Shown here: in pieces, positions 57,813-64,000 of the stretch
Layout of the letters: each line of letters opens with the position of its first letter
How positions within the stretch are numbered: position 1 is the first letter of the stretch
Source: DATLGB01 sp963726825
GTDB taxonomy: Bacteria > Actinomycetota > Thermoleophilia > Solirubrobacterales > Solirubrobacteraceae
Direction: 5' to 3'
Length of the DNA: 64,000 nt
NCBI GenBank assembly: GCA_963726825.1
Contig: CAVSDT010000002.1
Coordinates: 62,001-126,000 of the forward strand
Position numbers and translations under genes: made by a program
Notes under the pieces: generated by a model
The model's database searches: none
Seen by the model: only the letters and a program-made list of their open reading frames with translations
What the model was told of the DNA's origin: nothing

Positions 57813-58027
57813 GCCGCACCCCCGAGCAGATCCGCGCCGAGATCGAGGTCAACCGCAAGGAGCTCGGCGTCGCCGTCGAGCGTCTGCGCGACGAGGTCAT
57901 CGAGGTCACCAACTGGCGCAAGCAGATCCGCGAGCACCAGCGCGAGGTGCTGATCGGTGCCGCGGCCGCCGGCTTCCTGATCGGCGGCGGCCTCGCCGGC
58001 GTCGTCGGGCTCTTCCGCCGCCGCTAG
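57809..58027 (+). CDS. DUF3618 protein
   Basis: 72 residues: MSRTPEQIRAEIEVNRKELG and AVERLRDEVIEVTNWRKQIR form an N-terminal coiled-coil, followed by a C-terminal TM helix (VLIGAAAAGFLIGGGLAGVVGLF) and RRR. This is the DUF3618 signature; the gene overlaps the holin-like gene by 4 nt. Together with DUF4235 it forms a conserved four-gene envelope module. Confidence 0.9.
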   Translation: MSRTPEQIRAEIEVNRKELGVAVERLRDEVIEVTNWRKQIREHQREVLIGAAAAGFLIGGGLAGVVGLFRRR

Positions 58028-58036
58028 GAGCACGCC

Positions 58037-58858
58037 GTGGGCGACTGGGACGACGGCGCGTACGAGTCGTTCGCCCCGGAGCTGGACCCCGCCGCCGCGG
58101 TCACCGTCGCCCTGGCGGCGCCGCAGGCCGGCGAGCGGGCGCTCGACGTGGGCTGTGGCAGCGGCAACGCCACGGTGCGGCTCGCTGCCGCCGGCACGGT
58201 GCTGACGGCGGTCGATCCGGGCGAGCGGCTCCTGCAGGTCACCCGTGACCGGCTGCGCGACGCGGGCCACGTCGCAGAGGTCCACCGGGCGGGCGGTGAC
58301 GACCCGTTCGCGACGCTCGGGGCCGTGCAGCTGCACGCCGCCGGAGCCGAGGCGCTGCCGTTCGCCGACGACGCCTTCGACGTCGTCGTCTCCGTGTTCG
58401 CCGCCATCTTCAGTCCCGAACCGCCGGCGGCGCTCGCCGAGCTCGCACGGGTCACAGCACCCGGCGGCCGGGTGCTGCTCGCGGTGTGGGACCCGGACGG
58501 CGCGGTCGAGCAGGCGCTCGCGCCCCTGCGCCGCGTCCTCGCCGCCGCGCGCCCCGGCGGCGGACCCTTCCCCTGGCACGAGCCGGCGGCGCTCGGGGCG
58601 CACCTGCCCGCGGGCACCGCTGTCGAGGTCCACGCGGACGAGGTGGTCTTCACCGCCGCGTCCGGCGCGGCGTGGGTGGCCCAGCACGAGCGGGTGCACC
58701 CGATCTGGCGCACCGCTCGCCGGGCGTTGGACGACGAGCAGGCCTGGGTCGCGCTGCAGGCTGCGGTCGCCGAGCACCTGGACGCGTCGTCGCGCTCGGC
58801 GACGGGTCTCGAGGTCGGCGCGGCCTACCGCGTGCTGACGCTGCGCCCGGGCCGCTAG
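58037..58858 (+). CDS. Class I SAM-dependent methyltransferase
   Basis: 273 residues from GTG 58037. SAM motif I ALDVGCGSGNATVRLA, motif II acidic Asp in LTAVDPGERLL, post-motif FDVVVSVFAAIFSPEPPAALAELARVTAPGGRVLLAVWDPDG. Typical UbiE/COQ5-like small-molecule methyltransferase fold; substrate unknown. It follows the DUF3618 gene by 9 bp and may be in the same transcript. Confidence 0.87.
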   Translation: MGDWDDGAYESFAPELDPAAAVTVALAAPQAGERALDVGCGSGNATVRLAAAGTVLTAVDPGERLLQVTRDRLRDAGHVAEVHRAGGDDPFATLGAVQLHAAGAEALPFADDAFDVVVSVFAAIFSPEPPAALAELARVTAPGGRVLLAVWDPDGAVEQALAPLRRVLAAARPGGGPFPWHEPAALGAHLPAGTAVEVHADEVVFTAASGAAWVAQHERVHPIWRTARRALDDEQAWVALQAAVAEHLDASSRSATGLEVGAAYRVLTLRPGR

Positions 58859-58886
58859 GACCCCCCAGGCGTTGACATAGGGGGTC
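58859..58886. promoter_or_regulatory. Inverted repeat enclosing TTGACA
   Basis: Arms GACCCCC and GGGGGTC flank a 14-nt loop holding TTGACA (58872-58877). A -35 element inside an operator, or a terminator for the methyltransferase transcript, are both possible; no clear -10 is seen. Confidence 0.3.
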
Positions 58887-58929
58887 ATGCCTCATGCGCC
58901 GGGGGCCGGCTGGCGGCAGATTGCCGTCC

Positions 58930-59118
58930 ATGCCGGACACCGACCACCTCCGTCTCGAGCTGCGGCTCGACCTCGGCGCGTGGCCGGTTCCCGTCGGAAG
59001 CCTGCGTGACGCCCTCGGGCACAAGCAGGCCTTCAGCGGGTTCCTCGGCTTCGCCGCCGCCCTCGAGGCGATGGCGGGTCGGGAGCCGGACGCACCCATC
59101 CATCCACAGGAGGCATGA
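58930..59118 (+). CDS. Small hypothetical protein
   Basis: 62 residues from ATG 58930: MPDTDHLRLELRLDLGAWPV ... LRDALGHKQAFSGFLGFAAALEAM. No signal or TM segment. It overlaps the collagen-like gene by 4 nt, so the two are coupled. No family recognised; coding status rests on the overlap and amphipathic pattern. Confidence 0.5.
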   Translation: MPDTDHLRLELRLDLGAWPVPVGSLRDALGHKQAFSGFLGFAAALEAMAGREPDAPIHPQEA

Positions 59119-59828
59119 CCGTGTTCCACCGCATCTCCAGCTCCCTCGCGAAGGTCATCATGGCCGTCGCCGTGCTCGCGCTCGTCAGCGCCGGCACCGC
59201 CACTGCAGCCAGGCTCGTCACAGGCAAGGGCATCAAGAACGGCACCATCACGGGCGTCGACATCAAGAAGGGGTCCCTCGGGGCCGACAAGCTCACCGCC
59301 AAGGCGCGCAAGTCGTTCACCGCCAAGGCCGGCCCGGCGGGCGCTACCGGCCCGGCGGGCGCCGCCGGCCCGGCGGGCCCCGCCGGCCAGGCCGGTGCCG
59401 CAGGTGCACCCGGCGCGAGCGGTGCGAAGGGTGAGACGGGCGACCGTGGCCCGAGCGCCGGGTTCCGATCCCGCACGGACCTGGCCGAGATCACCAACGC
59501 CAACACCCGTCAGGTCGGGTCCCTCGTGGTGCCGGCCGGCGCGCACATGGTGACCGCGAGCCTGTCGCTGAAGTCGGCTGCGGCCGACGCGGACGCCCGG
59601 TGCGAACTCCGCCACAAGGTGCTCACCCAGCTCGCCGAGCAGCACTTCACCGCAGCGGCGAACGTGACCGTGCCGGTGACCCTGACGGCGGCCATCGACC
59701 TCCCGGCTGACGCGTCGCTGGCGGACCGCACCCTCCGGGTCCTCTGCTTCACCGACAACGATGTCGCGACGGCCCGGGACGTCGGCATCAACGCGGTGCA
59801 GGTCGGCGCGCTGCCGCCGGGCGTCTAG
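59115..59828 (+). CDS. Collagen-like secreted protein
   Basis: 237 residues from ATG 59115. Signal peptide (SSSLAKVIMAVAVLALVSAGTATAA), a basic linker with repeated IKNGTITGVDIKKGSLGADKL motifs, 14 uninterrupted Gly-X-Y triplets at residues 73-114 (GPAGATGPAGAAGPAGPAGQ and onward), then a beta-rich C-terminal domain (about 120-237) that could trimerise. Actinobacterial collagen-like surface proteins share this layout. Function unknown, possibly adhesive. Confidence 0.85.
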   Translation: MTVFHRISSSLAKVIMAVAVLALVSAGTATAARLVTGKGIKNGTITGVDIKKGSLGADKLTAKARKSFTAKAGPAGATGPAGAAGPAGPAGQAGAAGAPGASGAKGETGDRGPSAGFRSRTDLAEITNANTRQVGSLVVPAGAHMVTASLSLKSAAADADARCELRHKVLTQLAEQHFTAAANVTVPVTLTAAIDLPADASLADRTLRVLCFTDNDVATARDVGINAVQVGALPPGV

Positions 59829-59849
59829 CGGCCACCCCTGGGCGGCGGG

Positions 59850-62670
59850 TCAGCTCACGGCGAGGACGCCGACGAGCTCTCGCCGCCCGGTCACGCCGAG
59901 CTTGGAGTAGACGCGGCCGAGGTGGTTCTCGACCGTCTTCGGCGTGACGAACAGCTCCCGGGCGATGTCGCGGTTGGTGCGACCCCGGGCGGCGAGGCCG
60001 GCGACGCGGCGCTCCCCAGCGGTCAGGGCATCGATCCCGGTTCGTGGCAGGTCCCTGCGCCGCTCGCCGAGCGTCTCGAGGCTGTCGAGGGCACGCCGGT
60101 GCAGGGCGGTGGCGCCGATCTCCCAGGCCAGGTCGGCGCCGCGGTGCAACGGCTCGCGAGCCTCCGTCGGCCGGCGCTGCACCCGCAGCGCGTCGCCGAG
60201 GTCGCACAGCGCGGCGGCCAGGTGCAGGCGGGCCGGGGCCCGCTCCAGGCGCGCCACGGCCTCCTCGAGCAGCGCCACCCGTCTGGTCTCGTCCATGTGG
60301 GCCTTCAGGCGTAGGGCCCCGGCGATCTCGGCGGCACCGCCCCAGACGAGGGCCAGCTCGTGCGCCGCGGCGGCGAGCTCGGCTGCCTCCTCCGGGCGGT
60401 CGAGCCGCAACAGCGCGTGCCCGGCCAGCAGGCGCCAGGGAACGGTCGGGTTCTCGGCACGGGCGGCGGCTTCGGAGTCGCGCAGCCGGAACGCCTCGCG
60501 CAACGTCACCTCGGGCTCGTCGCGGGCCAGCGCGAGCGCCGCGTGGGCGTGGCGCAGGCGTTGAACCGGGACGCTCGGGCTGGCGTCACCGAGGTCATGC
60601 TCGGTGAGCAGGGCGCCGGCCTCCTCGACCTCCCCGCGCTCCAGTGCGACAAGCACGCCGAAGCGCAGCAGTGCGGCGGTCATCGCGTCGGCCTGCGGCC
60701 CGGGCTCGTGCATCCGCAGGGCAGCCAGCCCGGCGGCGGCCTCGCTCTCGACAGCGGCGCAGGTCGCCGGCGCGCCACTGCACCTGGGCACTCAGCGCGG
60801 CAAGGGCGACGAACTCGACCGGCGTGGCCGCTCCGCCCGGCGTGGCCCGCGCGGCGGCCAGCGCCGCCTCGGCCTCCGGGATGGCGTCGGCCGCCCCGAG
60901 GGCGTGCACCGCCATGCCCCAGGAGAGGACCACCGCACTCGTCGCCGGGCCCCAGGGCACCGCGCCGACCACGCGCTCGGCAACCGCGCGCACGTCGGCC
61001 TGGGGCTCGCCGCGGTTCAGACGCCGCTGGGCGACCAGGCCGAGCAGCGTGAGCTCGTCGCGCGTGTCGCCCGCGAGGCCGGCGAACGCCTCGATCCGGC
61101 GGCCGGAGCCAGGCACCGCGTCCAGCAGGAACGCAGCGATGATCCCGAGGTGGGCTTCGAGCGCCAGGCGGGCGGCGGGGTCGCGGACGACCCCCGCGTC
61201 CAGGGCGGTGGCGAGGTCGGCTGCGGCCATCCGCAGCCCGTCGGCGCCGGCGGTGGCCTCGGCGAGGCCACCGAGGCGCCTGGCCTTCTCGTGGTCGTCG
61301 TCGGCGGCTGCCACGGCCGCGGCCAGCAGCTGCTTCGCTTCGGCCTGGCCGCCGGTGCGCAGCAGCGCAAAGCCCAGCTCCGTGCGCACGACGTCGTCCG
61401 CCGGGTCTTCCGCGAGCGCTCGGCGCAGCAGTCGGACCGCGGTGGGGCTGTCGCCGCGGGCGAGGGCGGCACGCGCCACTGGCCAGAGGAGTGCGCCGGC
61501 GTCGGGCAGCGCCCCGACGGGCGCCATCACGAGGTGGTCGGCGATGCGCTCGACGTCGCCCCCGGTCGCCTTGAGCGCGCGCGCGGCAGCCGCGTGGAGC
61601 TCGGCGCGGGTGGCGGGGTCGAGCTCGGCCAGCACCGCCTCGCGCAGGACCGGATGAACGAACCGGAGCTCGAGCTCGCCCGGCGCGAGGACGTGCTCCG
61701 CGCGCAGCTGCGCGGCGCCTGTCGCCGCGCTCGCCTCGTCCAGCCCGGCGAGCTCGGCGGCGAGCCCGGCGTCGCTGCGGGCGCCGAGCACCGCGGCGGC
61801 CCCGGCCAAGCGGGTCGCCTCCGGACCGAGTCGCAGCAGGAGGGAGCGCGACACGGTCCGCGGCCCCAGGGCGGCGACGGCCGGCGCCGTGGTCGCGTCC
61901 GCCAGCGCGTAGCCCTCCCGCAGCAGCTCACCGAGGAGCTGTTCGGCGTAGAAGGGGTTGCCGCCGCTGGCCGTGTAGAGCGCGGCGGCGACGGTGGGAT
62001 CCACCCCCGCGGCGCGATCGGCGGCCAGAGCGGCCACGGCGGTGGGTGACAGCGGCTGCGGCAGGAGCCGCTCGCCGGTGCGCCCGGAGCACAGCTCGGC
62101 CAGCGGGCCGGTCCCGCGTTCCGGCGGGCGGGTGGCCACCACGAGCGCGACGGACAGGTCCTCCAGCCGGTGGGCGAGATAGACGAGGAAGCGCAGGGAC
62201 GGCTCGTCGGCCCACTGGGCGTCGTCGACGGTGATTAGCAGCGGCCGCTCGGCCGACAGGTCCGCCGCGACCCACCACAGCGCGTGGAGTGCCCGCGCCA
62301 GCGCGGCCTCGGCGCCGCCGAGGTCCTCCGGTGCGGCGTCGAGCGCCTTGAGCGCCGCGCCCGCCGGACCGGCGAGGATCGCGGCGCGCGTCTCGCCCGA
62401 GTAGCGCAACACGGAGCGCGAGACGAGCTGGTGCACGACGCCCCAGGCGAGGCCGGCCTCCGGCTCGTCACCGATCGCCCGCATGCGGACGAAGCCCATC
62501 GACTTGGCGAGCGCGCGCGTGTCGTACACGAGGCGGGACTTGCCGATGCCGGGCGGCCCCTCGATCAGGACCAGGCCGCCGGACCCGCCGGCCGCGGCGT
62601 GGAGGGCCTCCGTGACGCGCTGCAGCTCGCGGTCGCGCTCCAGCGTGGTGGTCGTCGCGGAACTCGTCAC
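59850..62670 (-). pseudogene. LAL-type LuxR transcriptional regulator, single-base frameshift
   Basis: 2821 nt is 3n+1. The N-terminal frame holds an AAA/STAND ATPase (Walker A GPPGIGKSRLVYD, Walker B LLITVDDAQWADEPSL) and TPR-like helices; the C-terminal frame ends in a LuxR HTH (LTAGERRVAGLAARGRTNRDIARELFVTPKTVENHLGRVYSKL). Together about 940 residues, normal for LAL (MalT-like) regulators. Removing one base within 60751-60765 gives WRAGDLRAVESEAAAGLAAL. Only one lesion exists, so sequencing error is likely. Probable target unknown. Confidence 0.87.
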
Positions 62671-63815
62671 CGGCGCGAACCTCCCGGGAACGCAGGCGTA
62701 CGCACCTCAGGTGGCCCGGAGGACAGGCTGCCCGTCGCCGGTGATCTTCTCCTGCTGCAGGATGCGGCGGTAGGCTTGAGGACCCGGCGGTAGGAGCGGT
62801 ACTCGCGCCACAGGATCTGCAGGGTGGCCGCGGCCGGGATGGCCAACAACGCGCCGAGGACCCCGAACAGCGCCGAGCCGAACAGCACCGCGATCAGCAC
62901 GACGATCGGCTGCACGTTGACGGTGCGCGACTGGATCCGCGGCTGGATGACCGTGTTCTCGATCTGCTGGTAGACGACGGCCCACACGACCCAGATGATC
63001 GTGTCCGTCGGGAAGTCCCCGAACAGCGTGACGAGAGCGACGATGATCGAGCCGACGGTCGCGCCGACCAGCGGGATCAGGTCGAGCAGGCCGACGATCA
63101 ACCCGAGCGCCGCCGCGTAGGGGACGCCGAGGATCGTGAGCACGAGCCAGGACGTGACGCCGGCCACGGTCGCCTGCGCTGCCGCCCCGGCGACGTAGCC
63201 CGCCACCGCCCGGCCGATGTCGCGCGCGGCGAGGCGGAGGTGCTCGCGGTGCGCGGCGGGGCGACCTGCGATGAAGTGCTCGATCCAGCCCTTGCCGCCC
63301 GAGAGCATGAAGGCGCTGAGGATCAGGATCGTGACGAGGGCGAAGAGCGAGTTCACGAGCGAGAGCCCGATGCCGGAGAGCACGCCGGCGGCGCTGCCGA
63401 GGGAGGAGACGAGCTTGGACGCCTGCTGCTGCAGCTGGCCCGTGATGTCGTAGTCGGCCTCGAGGCCCTTCAGCGTCTTGTTCTTGGCGACGAAGTCCTC
63501 GATGTCGTTGACGTAGCCCGGGAGCTGCTGGACGAGCTGGTTGACCTCGGTGACCAGCGGCGGGACGATGATCGCGCCGATCCCGATCGGGATCAGGATC
63601 ACCCCGAGGTAGACGACGGCGATCGCCAGGCCGCGGCGCTTGATGACGCGGCGGACGAGCTCCACCGGGGCGGCGAGCGCCACGGCGATGAACCCGCCGA
63701 GGACGATCCAGGTGATCGGCTGGCGCAGCAGGAAGACGAGGTAGAGCCCGATCACCGAGGCCACGACGATCGCGACCACGCGGACGACCGCGCGGGTGAA
63801 GGGCTCCTGGACCAT
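62667..63815 (-). CDS. AI-2E family transporter, C-terminal frame doubtful
   Basis: Read as 382 residues. Eight TM helices with family blocks PGYVNDIEDFV, ILGVPYAAALGLIVGLLDLIPLVGATVG, YQQIENTVIQPRIQSRTVNVQPIVVLIAVLFGSALFGVLGALLAIP. After ILWREYRSYRRVLK the frame turns into low-quality PTAASCSRRRSPATG; the adjacent frame reads AYRRILQQEKITGDGQPVLRAT and stops at 62707. Adding one base near 62775 would join them. Family members move AI-2 or Na+/H+ (some are antiporters); substrate unknown. Confidence 0.87.
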   Translation of the reverse strand: MVQEPFTRAVVRVVAIVVASVIGLYLVFLLRQPITWIVLGGFIAVALAAPVELVRRVIKRRGLAIAVVYLGVILIPIGIGAIIVPPLVTEVNQLVQQLPGYVNDIEDFVAKNKTLKGLEADYDITGQLQQQASKLVSSLGSAAGVLSGIGLSLVNSLFALVTILILSAFMLSGGKGWIEHFIAGRPAAHREHLRLAARDIGRAVAGYVAGAAAQATVAGVTSWLVLTILGVPYAAALGLIVGLLDLIPLVGATVGSIIVALVTLFGDFPTDTIIWVVWAVVYQQIENTVIQPRIQSRTVNVQPIVVLIAVLFGSALFGVLGALLAIPAAATLQILWREYRSYRRVLKPTAASCSRRRSPATGSLSSGPPEVRTPAFPGGSRR

Positions 63816-63821
63816 CGGGCG

Positions 63822-64000
63822 CTAGCTCAGCAGCCGCGAGCTGATGCCCGCGACGCCGAGCATCCCGGGACCGGAGTGGGTGCCGATCACGGGCCCGATC
63901 TCGGACACGAACAACGGCTCGGTCCCGAAGATGTCGCGGCCCGCGTCGACGAGCACCTGGGCCCGATCCGGGGCGGCGCTGTGCTGCACGGCGAAGCGGT
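63822..64000 (-). CDS. DegV family protein, C-terminal fragment (cut by window edge)
   Basis: About 59 residues ending at TAG 63822-63824: RFAVQHSAAPDRAQVLVDAG, then FGTEPLFVSEIGPVIGTHSGPGMLGVAGI. EIGPVIGTHSGPG is the conserved C-terminal signature of DegV fatty-acid-binding proteins (FakB-like), which present fatty acids to the kinase FakA. The N-terminal part lies outside the window. Starts beyond 64000; 6 bp downstream is the AI-2E family gene. Confidence 0.85.
   Translation of the reverse strand, partial: RFAVQHSAAPDRAQVLVDAGRDIFGTEPLFVSEIGPVIGTHSGPGMLGVAGISSRLLS

Noticed and set aside
1..64000. tRNA, rRNA or riboswitch genes
   Set aside because: I saw no cloverleaf-like segments, CCA-type ends, rRNA blocks or recognisable riboswitch aptamers by eye; a computed covariance search was not possible.
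1..64000. Insertion sequences or integration sites
   Set aside because: No transposase, integrase or terminal inverted repeats with target duplications were found; the dispersed repeat at 21.2 and 51.4 kb lacks any coding part.

Overview
Gene-dense (roughly 73% G+C), GTG-start-rich bacterial chromosome segment. Base composition, ZAS-type sigma control, DUF4235/holin/DUF3618 membrane genes and DUF5937-type ArsR regulators indicate an actinobacterium; a Thermoleophilia/Solirubrobacterales-like lineage is my best guess (inference only). I see no rRNA, tRNA, CRISPR array, transposase or prophage. Every intergenic gap is under about 160 bp; the gaps that hold something are listed as regulatory or repeat features.

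Layout. 1-6.2 kb: small housekeeping and hypothetical genes (SDR, DUF1348, GNAT, MFS, YaaA, hydrolase), with a hairpin plus 25-bp tandem repeat at 3481-3600. 6.1-14.7 kb: glutamate decarboxylase divergent from an AAT-type permease, glucose-6-phosphate dehydrogenase, a Tim44-like protein, a PQQ-type sugar dehydrogenase lipoprotein, an MBL-fold enzyme and a DMT exporter. 14.7-25.9 kb: leucine-type dehydrogenase, an ECF sigma factor fused to a zinc-finger and membrane tail, NUDIX, rubredoxin, spermidine-synthase-like protein, threonine dehydratase, HugZ-like protein, gamma-glutamyltransferase, MepA-like endopeptidase, a crotonase and a free biotin carrier. 25.9-32 kb: acyltransferase and a compact secreted copper cluster (beta-helix protein, cupredoxin, two-domain multicopper oxidase, second cupredoxin). 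32-42.1 kb: frameshifted molybdopterin oxidoreductase, cupin, secreted protein, an MFS/ArsR divergent pair with a clear operator, DMT transporter, EEP nuclease, Tat-exported amine oxidase and a frameshifted nitrilase-like protein. 42.1-53.7 kb: an acyl-CoA catabolic block (two acyl-CoA dehydrogenases, crotonase, arginase-like protein, DUF2237, carboxyltransferase, lactate/glycolate-type permease, dehalogenase-like hydrolase, BKACE, MerR regulator) in which three transcription units carry related 28-bp palindromes. 53.6-64 kb: surface protein, cytochrome c, DUF2804/TetR divergent pair with a perfect palindrome, DUF4235-holin-DUF3618 membrane operon, collagen-like protein, frameshifted LAL-type LuxR regulator, AI-2E family permease and a partial DegV.

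How it fits together. The 42-53 kb block looks like a regulon for degradation of carboxylic acids or branched acyl-CoAs; the shared palindrome and the adjacent MerR gene suggest common control. A free biotin carrier at 25.7 kb could serve the carboxyltransferase at 47.3 kb; no biotin carboxylase is visible here. The copper cluster is translationally coupled and all four products appear exported.

Quality. At least five genes carry isolated single-base indels in otherwise healthy reading frames (about 7534, 33746, 41535-41540, 60751-60765 and 62775). This looks more like consensus-sequence error than gene decay, and should be settled before calling pseudogenes.
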